A stretch of 64,000 nucleotides of DNA. It comes from Euborellia annulipes. Taxonomy: Eukaryota; Arthropoda; Insecta; Dermaptera; Anisolabididae. This document shows positions 1 through 11,945 of this stretch, piece by piece (the first letter of the stretch is position 1; each line of letters begins with the position of its first letter). The stretch is taken from the NCBI GenBank assembly GCA_023213315.1, contig JAKCPI010001785.1, forward strand, positions 78,420-142,419. The letters run 5' to 3'. A program made the position numbers and the translations under genes. The notes beneath the pieces are model-generated. The model searched no databases, had not been told where the DNA came from, and saw only the letters and a program-made list of their open reading frames with translations.

Positions 1-59
1 ATTTTGAAAAATAACCATAGTTTATTTCAAGCAGTCAACATTTAAAATGCAAGTTTGAA

Positions 60-195
60 ACTAAGGTGCTATGGGAAACTAAATATATCTCGACACAAAA
101 AATCTGGTGTGACCAGCACGGTGCACAACTTTCTCTTACCGAAGGGTAAGAGAAAGTTGTGTGCTGTGCGCCAGTCACACCAGATTTTTTTAGTA
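60..195. repeat. Short palindromic repeat (TCTGGTGTGAC hairpin)
   Basis: Two arms, about 99-140 and 145-190, pair almost perfectly around a four-base loop; both begin and end in AATCTGGTGTGAC and read GGTAAGAGAAAGTTGTG near the loop. A second full copy lies at 29965-30065, and half copies end family R elements at 34.0, 49.4 and 57.2 kb. It carries no coding sequence. The form is that of a foldback or MITE-like terminus; no target duplication could be defined. Confidence 0.7.
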
Positions 196-320
196 TTCGA
201 ATCTCGTTCGCCCTTTTTTTTTTGGTAATTTCTCTCCGGATTTATGATATACAATGAATTTATTAGGAAATTTTAAAAAAGCCGGAGATTTTAGGGGGTA
301 AAAAAACCTGAGATTTAGGT
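195..320. repeat. Fragment of hAT-like MITE (family of 40598-40887)
   Basis: The segment with ATTCGAATCTCG, the T-run, TTCTCCGGATTTATGATATA and AAAAAGCCGGAGATTTT is a diverged copy of the interior of the MITE at 40598-40887. Both terminal repeats are missing here. Confidence 0.6.
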
Positions 321-1814
321 AAAGTCATGTAAACTGTATAGTATTTTTTTTTATAATAAATTCATTTTAAATAGTAGAATTCAAGTTGTAATATAATTTT
401 AAAAGAAAACTATTTATTTTTTTAGATAGTCTATGGAAAGAATATGATAAAATCACAGTCCCTGGTTACTACATAATTTATGTTTATATTTAATATCCAT
501 GAACCTGGTGCATTCTTATTTGGCTGATATCTCCATCTCTTCATTATAATCACATCCCATCAGAACTACAAGCAACAATTAAACTTCGGAGAGTAATCAA
601 CATGCTGCAACATCTGCTACAGTTAATCATGACTGCTCCAAGAAATAAATCAGAGAGACCAATAACTGAAGATGGCCAATAAATTTAAGCCGAAACGTCT
701 TATTCTAAGAGTTTTATTGAATCTGGTCCATTCCATTGCTGATATTATATATTATAATATCCCTACAGTTATTGAAAAAAAAAAAAACAATTTTAGAGTA
801 AAATTGTCACATCGTAATTTAGGTGACGGAATTCATCAATCAATCTAAAGTCCTGTACACTACCGTTAATACATTTGCTGCATTGAATGGAGAGATTTTA
901 CCTGAAGTCGTGCTCAAATATCAACCCTTAAAGTATGTGGAAGACCCGCACTGTTTTTATAATTAAGAATGATTTTCATTAAGAAATTAATCAAAATTAA
1001 AGTAATTAATTTCAAAGTTTTTATTTACATACAGGCCCCCCTTTGGGTGTTTATCTTTTTCGGTTTCTATTGAAAACAGCCACCTGGTCGCAACATCTAT
1101 ATTAAAGTCCACATGTGTGCCCATTCTATCAAGCGCTCATCATATTTTATTGTTTAACAGAGTAGTCGCTGATGTGTTTGATCTTTTTTACTATTAATAA
1201 TTGTATCTTGCTAGTGAGTTCGACTTTTTTTAGTCTTTCGCTCTTAAAGCAGAGATAAATCTTTATTATCGAAATCTCTGTAATTCCCAACCACTGGGTT
1301 AAATATTCATAGTTTTATTTGACTTCCATAACGGTCTCCTTTTACCATAATAACTCAAGAAATTAAACCAAAACAAAAGACACAAATACCCCAATAAATG
1401 TTAAATAATTCGAAAAATTTAGTTTGTAAAATTTTGGATTCTTCCGAGTGCGAGAACGTGAATTAGTCCTAAATTGATATCAACAATTTATCGTTTTCTA
1501 TGTGCCAGGTCTAAGAAGGGGTTTTACTGGTATATGGCCTCAGAAGCTAACATTTTGTTTTTAATTTTCTTTTGTTTTGAGATTGAAATTGAATTTGCAC
1601 TCCACCCACCCGCTTAAAAAATTTCTGAGTGCCTAGGTCTGTGTTTTATCATATTTACTCTTGGACAAATTAGATTATAACATCAGTCAAGTGTTTTGAT
1701 AAGATACAATAACTCGATGATGTTTTTGAAATTTAATTCTGTGCCTTCAATGTGTTTTATTTTAATTCTGAATTATATCATAAATAATGCGTCTTTTTCT
1801 AAAAATTAATAAGC
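321..1814. other. No gene seen; AT-rich, one hairpin
   Basis: No open frame with splice sites or codon structure was found. At 665-700 there is a CTGAAGATGGCC...GCCGAAACGTC hairpin of the kind found at the ends of the inverted pairs near 16.6, 26.8 and 56.7 kb. The rest is unremarkable AT-rich sequence. Confidence 0.5.
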
Positions 1815-2037
1815 TGAAAGGCCGGAGGGCCTGGCAACGGAAAAGAGTAACCAACCAACCAACAGTCGCCACAATCGTTGCTGTTAAGTGATGCCGCGCT
1901 CGGATTAGTGTCCACGAGTAATCAGCGTGTGGAACGTACCCCGGTAGCCATCGGTATTAATGTATTTAAAAATATTTGAATAAATTCAAAACCCCTAAAA
2001 GGCCCTAGTAGCCGAAAAGGGTAAAAAAAAGGAAAAA
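1815..2037 (+). repeat. SINE-C type dispersed repeat
   Basis: This GC-richer block contains GTGTGGAACGTACCCCGGTAGCCATC and then AAACCCCTAAAAGGCCCTAGTAGCCGAAAAGGG. The same order of blocks recurs at 31290-31610 and, inverted, at 18358-18560 and 36800-36905. A poly-A-rich tail follows the CCGAAAAGGG block. No protein coding was found. Confidence 0.65.
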
Positions 2038-2139
2038 ATGTCGTTCCCCTCACAAAATAGGCTACTGGTGAAATATATAAGAAACGTTAAAAGAGATTAT
2101 TCATGTCATACATACGTACCCGGTAATAATGGCGGATAA

Positions 2140-2300
2140 GGAAGAAGAGACCTAATCTTCATGGCCGAGAGGTTAGAGATTTTGACGAATGTCAATATTG
2201 ACAATCTAAAAGTCAAGGGGACTGGGTTCGGACACCCAGGCAGTCCAATGAATTTATTTAAATAATTTGGATATCAAATAAATGTGCCTGGACACTGATA
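2140..2300 (+). repeat. SINE-A, diverged copy
   Basis: A tRNA-like head with TGGCCGAGAGGTTAGAG (A-box-like) and CTGGGTTCGGACACCC (B-box-like) is followed by CAGGCAGTCCAATGAATTTATTTAAATAATTTGG, the body of the SINE-A family. It is too diverged in the anticodon arm to be a functional tRNA. Confidence 0.7.
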
Positions 2301-2882
2301 TATATCATAATTATAATATAAATATTGTTTACTGTTTAATTAGCCTAAGATGGTGAAAAACCTTAAAAGGAAGAACAGATTAATCTAATTTAAAAGTAGG
2401 AAGTCAGAAAGTAAGTTCCTTGATTTATTTAATAGTGAATTATAACAATTTTGTATTTATTCCAAAACAGAATCAAGTTTTTATGTTTTATGGTATTGAA
2501 AAATAATTATTTATTTATTTTTCATAAGATCGTAACTTTTAAATTATTCACATCCTGTATTCAATAAAGATGAAATGAAATCCAAGCAAAAGGCGTAATC
2601 GTTTTTAATGAAAGATCAAAAGCTCAAGGAAATAAGATTCGTAAAATACCAGGGCCACTAGAGTCAGAAGTACTTTTCGAAAGAATAGTGATCAAAGGGT
2701 TAAAAAATTTTTTTTTTTATAAAAGAGAAAAGAAAATTTCTTTTGAAGATTTGGAACCAGAGCCTTCGAAATTCAACTTAAAATGGTCTCATGTAAAAAA
2801 AATATTTCATATTTTGGTGAAATAAAAATATTACTGATAAATGTTAAATAACGTAAACAAATCTTCAAAGTTATATTAGTAG

Positions 2883-3095
2883 ACCTCGGGCTTGGTGTAG
2901 AGGTTAGCGAGTTAACCTTCGATATCGAGGGTCGTGGGTTTGGATCCCAGGCAGTCCATTGATTTTATTTAAGCCATTTGGATACCAAATTACCGTCAAA
3001 ATCTTATATGGCCTGAGTTGCCGAAAAGACTGTTTGAATGTGTGTGTGAGAGTGAATGTAAAAAGTTTTGTGTAGAGTGTTGTAAAAAAAAAAAG
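2883..3095 (+). repeat. SINE-A, near full-length
   Basis: A tRNA-derived SINE. The A-box-like stretch is GGTGTAGAGGTTAGCG and the B-box-like stretch is GGGTTTGGATCCC. The body then reads AGGCAGTCCATTGATTTTATTTAAGCC, followed by a tail block with CTGAGTTGCCGAAAAGACTGT, a TGTGTGTGAGAGTG run and poly-A. This is the best copy in the window and defines the family. Other copies are at 5286-5352, 18998-19277, 24874-24950, 25700-25775, 30130-30235, 54086-54127 and 63219-63407. Confidence 0.82.
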
Positions 3096-5285
3096 TAAGA
3101 TTTCTTAAATTTATAGTAATTATAATAAGTTCCCATATAAATAAATAATAAACTCATCATACAGTTTGTAATATATTAGATTCTTAATAAAATAAAAAGG
3201 CTTCTTAATTTCCATGCAATAGTGAAGGTATTTGTATATAATTAGAATTTTTATATTCTTAATTTAAATATTAAATTAAATAATAAAAAATTTTATGGTA
3301 CTTAAAAGAATAGTATGATAGGTTAATTTTTAAATATGTAGATTTTGTTCCAATTTCAAATTTCTTTCTAAGTGAAATATTACCTATGTAAAAGATTGTC
3401 GAAAAATTAATTGAAATTATCCAGAGATTTTGTATCAGGTGTAAGATACATCTTCCACCAGAAGCAAGGCCAGCCTCGGCTGAACCTCAGATGGATTAAA
3501 TGACAATGAAAAATTTATTTACTCTGATATAGAATATATTATCTGCAATTTTTAAAATGAACATGCTTCATAATCATCCGTGACAAGATAAATAAATTTG
3601 TTTAATTCCAACTATTAATATGATTAATATAAGTTTAAAAAAATACCTGCATAAATAACTTGAGATAAATAAGAATTATTAATTAAAAAAAAATAACTAA
3701 ATTATATAAAAGAGTGATAAAATAGTTTATAGTTATACATCTTTAAAAAAATCATTCCTATTATTTATTCTAGATTTGAGAGGGAGATACTTGAATTCTA
3801 ATTTTTTTAAAGTAACTTGTTATTTTTTATTACATCTACAGTATTACTTACTTATTGCAAGAATTTTTTCACATTTTCTTCCAGATCCATTAAAGTTTTT
3901 TTTTATGTCAAATTAAAAGTGGGGTAAGAGAATGTCTTGGGAATTAGATTTTTTTTATTTATTTTCTAATGAAGAATTTAGAAATATTTGTTAACGAGCT
4001 AAAACTATTAATTTAGTTTAAAAAAATGTATATTTGAGTTGGAATAGAGCAATTACAATTTGTTTAATTGATTAAAAAAATTTAAAGAAGTAGAGTAAAT
4101 ATTTTACTTATGAAAATATAAAAATTACCTATTATAAAATTTTAGTCAAATATGAAAGGTCTACCTACAAATAAATATTGATTTTGAACAGTACATAAAT
4201 GCTTTGAGAGCCGATCAAACCAATGACCGTATTTAGTAAAAGAAAATAAATAGCTTATAGGTAAACATTTGAATATTTAAAAGACAAATAATCTTGAAAT
4301 CATATCGAACAGAAAACAGCAACGTCATGTTGGTGGCCTGTCTTCCAGGGATATAATCAATCATACTGTATTATTATTTTATTGATTGATTTTGGGAAGA
4401 ATAAATTAAAATTTTGAAAAAAATTATCAAATAAAAAAGATTTTGATAGCATTAAGAAATGCAAAAAAAATGAGAGAATACTTATGTTTAGGGAATTCGA
4501 ATTCGAGTATAAAATAATCAAAATTCGTTAGAAATAGCGACATTTGTTATAATCACTATTGAAATTATCAATCACTGTATAATAATAATAAGCAAAACTC
4601 ACGTAGCAAATGAACTCTGACTGAACCATGCTGAGGGTTTCTGGAGATCATGGTGACTGAACTAAAAAAACCAAAACTCGTCTATGACGCATCTGGATTC
4701 AGATTTCACTTTACATAAGATGCACCCGCATGCAAATCAGCCCAAGGTGATTTATTCATTACATTGATCCGATTTGCGTATTTGCATGGTGGCCTATCAA
4801 TTGCCCATAATGGATGAATATTTTTAAAAAGTCTATATGTTATTCAGGGGCCATTCAAGTAATTTTTTGACTGTTTTACAACCTCCTTGTCAGCAATAAT
4901 AAGCAAATTTCCAACCCCTACTTGCTTACGTAAATATTTCATATATACATATTTGATTGACCTATTTTTTAGAGAACATCTTCCATTCTTTAAAAATACC
5001 TATAAAAGCAACTGATTAATCCCATTCCCTTTGTCAGCAAATGGGTTACACCTTTCGCCTTGAGCTGCTTACAAATTACTTGAATGATCACTCAGTTCAA
5101 ATTTTTAAGCACAAATGGAGCTCTAATTCTGAGCTGGGGAAAAATATTTTAATATTTTTTTTTGTGATGAAGTTTTTTAAATTTTTAACAAGAGAAGATA
5201 GCGTAAGAAAAATTGTAATAAAGGAAATTCTAAATTAAAAAATTTTGATATTCTTCTAAAGATTTTTTTTAAAGAAATATTTCAG
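3096..5285. other. No gene seen; AT-rich DNA
   Basis: Both strands were read without finding a supported exon. The only longer open frame (5041-5238) has no codon structure and ends in an A/T run. A less AT-rich patch at 4620-4800 contains ATTTGCAT octamers but nothing recognisable. Confidence 0.5.
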
Positions 5286-5352
5286 AATTTTGGTATCCAA
5301 ATGGTTTAAATAAAATCATAAGACCGCCTGGGATCCGACCCCTCGACCCTTG
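5286..5352 (-). repeat. SINE-A fragment
   Basis: TTGGTATCCAAATGGTTTAAATAAAATCATAAG runs into ACCGCCTGGGATCCGACCC, the reverse complement of the SINE-A body and B-box region; the A-box half is missing. Confidence 0.65.
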
Positions 5353-5432
5353 GTGTCTTTCAGCATTGAAGGCCATAAAGACATGAATCGGTACGATGGG
5401 ATTATTATTATTAGCTGTATAGTTATCCGTAT

Positions 5433-5878
5433 CAAGGGCGGATCCAGAGGAGTTTTTCAAGGGGGGGGGGGATTTTTTTGCCTGGTTTGACTCAGCACAT
5501 ATCACACAACTTTCTCCCACTTTCGGTAATTTGCATTCTCTAGTTGTCTACCAAATTTTTTGTGTCGAAATAAATTTGACCACACCACCCTACAGGCCAT
5601 TTTGAGGGACTCACATTTTTGGAATCAGGAACCCTCAAAACGAGTATTTCCATCAACTTCTCGATATCTAATTTTTGACACGATCGCAATATCTTTACAT
5701 ATATAAGTAAGAGAAAGTAAAAAAAAATATATACACAAATCAAATTTTTAAATATTAATTTTTAAAATTTTATATTAAAAATAAAATATAATTTCCAAGA
5801 AAAATATTTTTCTCAAATCTCGGGGGAGGGGAGGGAGTAATTACCACCCCCTTTACCCCTCCCCTGTATCCGCCCTTA
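5433..5878. mobile_element. hAT-type MITE, family 1, containing family R sequence
   Basis: The ends are CAAGGGCGGATCCAGAGG and CCCCTGTATCCGCCCTT, the terminal inverted repeat also seen at 13848-14112 and 34071-34243. The interior is unusual: after AATTTGCATTCTC it contains a minus-strand piece of family R (CCTCAAAACGAGTATTTCCATC to TAAGTAAGAGAAAGTA). No clear 8-bp duplication was found at this copy. There is no transposase; movement would depend on a hAT transposase supplied elsewhere. Confidence 0.72.
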
Positions 5879-6144
5879 TTTATTATTTAAATATTCATTA
5901 TAATTTATCGAGAAACAAATACTCAAGTATTCAAGCGAAAACATGGATTGAAGCAAGTGGAAAAATTAAATTTTTCTTGTTTTCTTTTAAATTATTCAAA
6001 ATTCAAAACTCAGGCGAATGCATCAAAAGAAAGAAATATAACTTAAGAATTTTTTAATTAGTTTTTTGTCCATATTTAATGATGATGGAGTCAGGAAAAA
6101 ACAACACGATTGCAGCGAAATATTCTTTTATTTCAATTCTCCTC

Positions 6145-6200
6145 CTCACGGCTGACATTTTGGCCCGAAGTCTAGGCCATCTTCAGAGCCGGCTGTCAAT
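6145..6200 (-). repeat. Decayed Penelope-end-like hairpin
   Basis: On the minus strand, GGCTCTGAAGATGGCCTAGAC and then GGCCAAAATGTCAGCC match the CTGANGAT-stem-GAAAC layout of the hairpins at 665, 16.6, 26.8 and 60.5 kb, but the GAAAC block has drifted. Confidence 0.4.
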
Positions 6201-6299
6201 AATCAAAACGTATGGATATTTGCAAAAACAGCGACATCATTCAACATGTGGTCCACTCATAGCAAAACGAAGAGAAAAATATTCTCTAAAATGATCAAA

Positions 6300-8025
6300 G
6301 AGTGTGGAAATTTGCAAAAAAAGCGACAACATGGGTACGTTGGTGGTTAGAATTTGAGTCACCCGGAACCCTTAAATCGCCACTTTACTGGAAAAGTTAT
6401 GTCGGTCACTTTTCTTTGATATACAATTAAAATAAGAGAATAAACAAATTCCAAAATAGAATTTTTGGAATTAGTCATCAAAACATTGAAGTCAAATAGA
6501 AATTTCAATAAACGAATTATAATTTATGGAAACATCAATTTAAAAATAGAGTTATTTGACCTCAATTTATTAAACCTTCTTAAAGGTAGAGAGAAAATAT
6601 AAAGCATTTTAGTCGTTATTAATAAGAGTAATATTTTTTTTTAATTTAAAGGCATTTCTTCCTGATTATTTATTTAAATAATTGATAGCTAAATATAATT
6701 TGAATGAAACCTCTGACCCCTAAAACAAGGAGCGAGACTTTTACCTATGTGCTTAGGATCAAGTAAATTTATTTTATAATAATAAGAAATAAACTGGATA
6801 TTTTATTAGGTAATAAATACATAAGAGTTTCTAGCGCCTACATACATTTTTAATGTCTTGTTTAATTGATGTTGAAGTTAATATTTTCCATGTTTACTTT
6901 TACACTTGCAAAATTTATTAAATAAACATTTGGCAAAGATTAAAATTCCAGATATATAAACTAATCTTAATAACACATTAAAAAGTTAAATGTACATTTG
7001 GATAAAAAAAAAAATTCTAACTATAGTTGATTTAGATAGAAAATGGAGATATAGAATTCAATTTTGAATTTCTATCCACTTTCAAGACAAGAATCTAAAC
7101 AACAGCCACATTATTTCATATAAAAAATTAAGAAAAATGCTTATCAAAGTTTTTTATTTTATTTGAAAGGAGATGGAAAATCTTTTTGTATATGAAATAT
7201 GAAAAATTTTGCAAAAAACAGAAACTACAGTTAAGAGGAAATTCCCAAGATCAAAGATAGTCAATGGGCTGATAGCAACCTGTAATCGAAAAAGGAAGCC
7301 ACAAAGAATCTCTCGGAATGAATCAAAAAACTCTAAATAATAGGCCTACTATTTAAAAGAAAAAATTTGATGATGTAAATGACTTTTTTCCTCTCAAATC
7401 TAAAAAAAAAAAAATCACTTTTGACCTTAGCCTCGAAAAGAATTTTGCAATTTTTCAAAGCGTTGGAAAAGAATAGTTTTTAATGAATGAATGAATGACT
7501 AAAATGATTTTATCTAACCGCAAAACGAAATGTGGATCACAGTAAAGTGAACGAAAAGGCAAAAAAAAAAAAAAAAAAACAGCTAATTAAATATGATTCA
7601 TTTTTATAGATAAAAATTTCCGAAAATTATTTAGATTAATAAAAAAAAAATTATAATAATATATTATCTAAGATTATCAAGGAAAGGAAAACGAAGGACT
7701 TATTACGATGACTTACGTATTACTAGTAATATCAAATCGAACATCATTTTAATTTAAGTTAAATCCTTGAAATTGTTCATTATTTAAATATTATTATTTT
7801 TACATCTTAAAAAAATAGCATTCTTACGAAATGAGATTTGTCAAATTGAATACATTTACCCTATGCTAAATTTAAGAGAAATTAATTAGAAAGGTATGAT
7901 AAAGGCTTCAAATAAAGAATGAAAATACGTATTTAATAATCAATTAATTATTTGAATTTATGGCCTAATTATTGTATCGTATGTCACTGTTAAACAAACA
8001 AAGAGAATGTCAAAATGATTAAAAA
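6300..8025. other. No gene seen; AT-rich DNA
   Basis: There is no supported exon or recognisable repeat; the stretch contains an A-run at 7561-7579 and several A/T-rich simple tracts. Confidence 0.5.
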
Positions 8026-8170
8026 TGATTGAGGGATCCACAAGCCCGCACCTAGTTTGCGTCCACACGCCCGCACCAGGGACACACACTTTTCTTCTGG
8101 TCACTTACGATCTACGTGAGGATCCCTGTGTGTCTCTATGCAGACTGTGTATTGCCCGGGTATTCAGAAA
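8026..8170 (+). repeat. Half copy of palindromic MITE (family of 47127-47371)
   Basis: AAAAATGATTGAGGGATCCA, ACACGCCCGCACCAGGGACAC and CTTTTCTTCTGGTCACTTACGATCTACGTG match the left arm and centre of the long palindrome at 47.1-47.4 kb. The right arm is short and diverged. Confidence 0.65.
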
Positions 8171-9282
8171 GAAATTTTCATCTGTCATTGGAAATTTTTT
8201 TTTTTTAATTCATTTTTATTGAGAATTGTTTAAAAAAAAATCTCTCTGGCCTCGGAGATAAAAATTTTAAAAAATATTCTTTTAGTAAGGAAGATCATTC
8301 ATCCTTCGAAAGATTTTTTCGATGCAAGAAGAGAAATTTTATTAACTAAAATTTGAATTTAATTAATTACATTATTATATAAAAGTAATATATTAAAAAA
8401 AAAATTTTAATCCTAAAATAATTTTTATTAATATACTGAAAGGTGAATATATTTATTGTTTTAGAAAGTCAATAATTTTGGTGTCTCTTTTTAATTTATT
8501 CTGGTAATATAATCAGTAATGATTTTTTTATGTGCATGTCTACATATCATAAAAAAAATATCTTTAAAAGAAGATCAATTTCAAATTAGAGAAAGATTTA
8601 AAATAAAAAAAAATAAAAGAACTAGTAATTTAAGGTGTGAATTTGTGAATAACATCAACTCTAAAAAAAGAAAGAAGTAATTTAATATCAATGTTTACAA
8701 GGCTACTCTATGAAAACAAAATAAAGGAGAATTGATATAAAAAATATAAGCAAATTAAGTTACGAGGTTTTTTGGCCTTTCACTATCTATCAATAAAGGA
8801 GAAAATATAATAAAACGACTCTTTTAGGTTGATATTATCGACAGGAGCAGACTATAATCTAGGTTCGGAAATGTCTGTAATCAAGGTTCCTTGTTGATTT
8901 TCTGACAGGTGTATCCCCCACTTATTAGCCTAAATCAGTATAATAATAGCAAAAGAGAGGCCTTTGCTCGTCAACGGGGGCTCCAGATTCATTCACACAC
9001 ACACGCATTGACATTTGAGTCTCTGGCTTTTTTTCAGCCGAGGTGAACGCCTTCAGGTGACTTTGACCGCGTTTCAGTCAAGGCCGACCGGCTGGTTGCA
9101 TTCCGCCCGGGGGCACCACATCCATGTGTGGCCAACACCATATTTTTTATTTTGCATCTTCAAAAAAAAATTTATTAATATTATAAAAAATTTGACGTGG
9201 CTACCTTAAAATTTAATTAATGAAGAAAGTAGCTGTGTGGAATTCAATCACAGAAAAGAAGAGTATATTGTATGTATGTTAT
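8171..9282. other. No gene recognised; one GC-rich patch
   Basis: Most of this is AT-rich with no feature. At 9030-9140 there is an unusually GC-rich block (TTTTTTTCAGCCGAGGTGAA onward, with GGCCGACCGGCTGG). It has an acceptor-like start, but no coding frame or donor that convinces, and no second copy in the window. Confidence 0.4.
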
Positions 9283-9640
9283 GTATATTTCGGATTGCCT
9301 ACTCAATGGATCTTCAGTGCATCAAATTATACATATGTGGAGCGTGAGTAATAGAATTTGAAGCGGGTCACTGTCTGAAATTGTTTTTTTATGTAAAAAG
9401 AAATTTTAAACAATCGTATCAAGTTCTTACGTGTATAGTTTTTCCCTCATTGGCTTGCACATCAAAAACATCCTCTAATTGTAGAATGGCTTCTCATATT
9501 AAAATTTTATAATTTAAAATACGCTCCACATATGTATAATTTGATGCACTGAAGATGGATTGCGAAATATTTGCAAAATAAATTATTTTAATGTGGAAAG
9601 CAACCGCTGGTGTATTTTTCTCCGAAAACCTTAACGATCT
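9283..9640. repeat. Inverted repeat pair with Penelope-end-like hairpin
   Basis: Arms near 9283-9355 and 9515-9590 are inverted copies sharing GATCTTCAGTGCATCAAATT, ATACATATGTGGAGCGT and a TTTCGxATTGCC block. The right arm reads CACTGAAGATGGATTGCGAAAT and then TTGCAAAATAAATTATTTTAATGTGGAAAGC; that last block recurs inverted at 37568-37632. The pattern matches the head-to-head ends at 16.4-16.8 kb. Confidence 0.6.
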
Positions 9641-9721
9641 GTCCCAGTATATTTAACTTCTACAATTAAGTCTGCGACGGGATGCGTACCCTCGACATTT
9701 GGCACCAGAAGCTAATATCGC

Positions 9722-9998
9722 CTTTGAACTTTGAAAATTTTCAATATATTTCTAAAACTTTAAGCATTCACTTTGTTTACGTCCACAGGGGACTAAATTA
9801 ATTTCAAATTACAATAAAACTAGAAATTTATTATTTAGAATCTTTTATTGCTTAAAATTAGCTCAAATAATACATAATATTAATAGAACGAATAGAGATA
9901 TATTAAATTGTTTCATCTGTCAAAGTTCCTCAGCATAAATCTGTTCATTTCATATTTATTTGTCAATCGTATTTTTCATTTTCATTCGTCGATTATAT
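9722..9998 (+). repeat. Dispersed repeat, second copy at 37808-38095
   Basis: About 280 bp from CTTTGAACTTTGAAAATTTTC to CGATTATATAAAATT is repeated in the same orientation at 37808-38095 with few substitutions and small indels. There is no coding potential, and the family is not recognised. Confidence 0.8.
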
Positions 9999-10310
9999 AA
10001 AATTTGTACCAACCCATTTTACTTACACATACACATGCACACACATTTATACCCAGTATACCATGGGCCTCAGCCTTTTTTTTTACGGACAAAGTGGGCC
10101 GCACTTCAAAAAGGGTTTTTTTTTTTTTTATAACCCCTTTTTCTTTTTCCCTCCCCCCCCCCCCCCCCCCCACCCCCTCTTTTTTTTTCGTCTGCTCGAC
10201 ATAAATATATTTAATATAATTTTTATTTATTAATTTATAATATAGTGTGTTTTATTTTTTTTTAATCCATCTCTTTTCTCTATCAAAAAAGGTTGGGAAC
10301 CCTTGTAGTA
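9999..10310. repeat. Low-complexity C and T runs with hAT-like end
   Basis: The block holds ACACATGCACACACA, a C-run at about 10153-10170 and T-runs. It ends in AAAGGTTGGGAACCCTTGTAG, a motif common at hAT element ends. Open frames through it are products of homopolymers. Confidence 0.45.
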
Positions 10311-11435
10311 AGGAATTAGACACCGTAAATTCACTTCTTCTTCGATATGACCTCATATTATTTAAATTTGCAACACTACCTCATAAAAATTTATTACTTT
10401 TAATAGAAAAAAAATATCACTATTCCAAAAGCTAATGAATCTTTTGTAAATTGATTTTTTTTCAATTAATTAAAAGGTTATAAAATTTAATTCAAATCTT
10501 AACTTTATAAATCTTAATGTCTATATATAGACATTTTTAATTTAAACCTGTGCATCATATATAGAGAATTAATTAACATTTAATTAATGAGTAGTGACAT
10601 TATATCTTCTCACCATTCAGAAGTGATTCAAAAGGCATTTTTACATCACACAAAAAAATATGATAATAAAAAATCTTGATATTGATTTTAAATAAGAGAA
10701 AGTAAAAAGGAGTAGAAATATTTGGAGGGCTGAGAAACATTTGTGTAAGTAAATTTTTTTGAAAATGAGTTATTTCAATTTTCCATATCATTGGGATGCC
10801 ACCTTCCATTATACACACTAAACTAAAGAATATTTCAAAAATTAACAAACTTTTTTAAAATAATATTTTGAAGGAATATATAAAATAAAAAATATAATCG
10901 TATTACAAAAAAATTACTTGAACAACATTCATAGCTGATTTATAATTAAATTAACACTAGCTACTTTTTTATTTTAACTATTTACGAAATTCACTAGTAG
11001 GCTATATTTTATTTTTATTATAATTTAATAGAGTGGAAATTTTTTCACCGACCTATTTATTTCCCCAATCACAATGCAATTCTCTAAGTTGTTTTTATAA
11101 ATTTTAACTGTTCTTATTAATAGCCAGTGAGTGAGTGATTCATTCAGAGTTGAGAGGGATGCTATTATGAAAAGTCCTCGGCACAATTTAAAAGCCTTTC
11201 CTGGACAATTCTCCCCATGTTTGTTTTATTAATGTCAACCTTCGACAATTCCTAATTTTTTTTTAGTAGACATAATGAATTTTATACCGTATACTACTAG
11301 AAGAAATATAAGCTATTAATATTTCGAATATGTGGGGCTCAAAGAGCCAGACGATCTTTTGGTATTAAATTAAAAAAAAAAAAAAAAACTTTCATTGGAA
11401 CAATTTGTCCAAAAATTAAAATTTAAAATATTTAG
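10311..11435. other. No gene seen
   Basis: AT-rich sequence without supported exons, structured repeats or conserved-looking open frames on either strand. Confidence 0.5.
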
Positions 11436-11575
11436 CTTCTGGTGCTAAAGGTCGAGGATTCGCATCTCGTTCCAGGCGAAAAAATGTATTTCAATTGAAT
11501 TGGATAACAATCAATTGAAATAGATGGCTCAAATGGCTTCAGAAAAAGACCTTATGCAAATTTAAAAACAACAAA
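11436..11575 (+). repeat. SINE-B copy
   Basis: GGTCGAGGATTCGCATCTCG is B-box-like. It is followed by TTTCAATTGAATTGGATAACAATCAATTGAAATA and then GGCTTCAGAAAAAGACCTT, the body and tail of the SINE-B family. Other copies are near 18655-18870, 27665-27915, 31640-32050, 35555-35790, 37495-37565 and 47860-47945. Confidence 0.68.
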
Positions 11576-11728
11576 TTTTTCGAACGGGATTTGTTAAAAA
11601 ATTTTCAAATAAAATTTAATCCAAAAATAAATTAAAATCTAATCAAGCAAAATATTATCTGTTGATAGACTATAATTGCAAATCCTCCAACTTAATATGA
11701 AATAAAACTTATTTCATAAAAGTTTTAT

Positions 11729-11945
11729 GCTCAGAAGCCCATATCTTGTGGGTACATGGGTGGCGACTACGAACTGCCCGAGCTGGAACTGGCAGTCCTT
11801 CTGTTCTTTACATGTCTGTCACTTCCTTCTATATTTTCAAAAGGCGCCAGATCATGTGACGAGTCGACCTGTTCTATTTCTTTCGGTCGCAAAAAACCCA
11901 TTCCACCGGGAATGCACTGCGGGAATAAGACTAGGAAAGAAGAAG
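11729..11945 (+). repeat. Dispersed 245-bp repeat (family D), diverged copy
   Basis: GCTCAGAAGCCCATATCTTGTGGGTACATGGGTGGCGAC, GAACTGCCCGAGCTGGAACTGG and TTTCGGTCGCAAAA match two better copies at 12720-12961 and 28176-28421. The ORFs in it are shadows of the repeat; they are interrupted at different places in each copy. Confidence 0.75.

Noticed and set aside
2883..2955. tRNA gene suggested by A- and B-box-like motifs
   Set aside because: The anticodon and acceptor stems do not pair, and the head continues into the SINE-A body and tail; the same holds for the copies at 18998, 27665 and 63219.
9030..9140. GC-rich possible exon
   Set aside because: Acceptor-like TTTTTTTCAG is present, but the only strong GT follows after 18 bases and no frame continues; left as unclassified.
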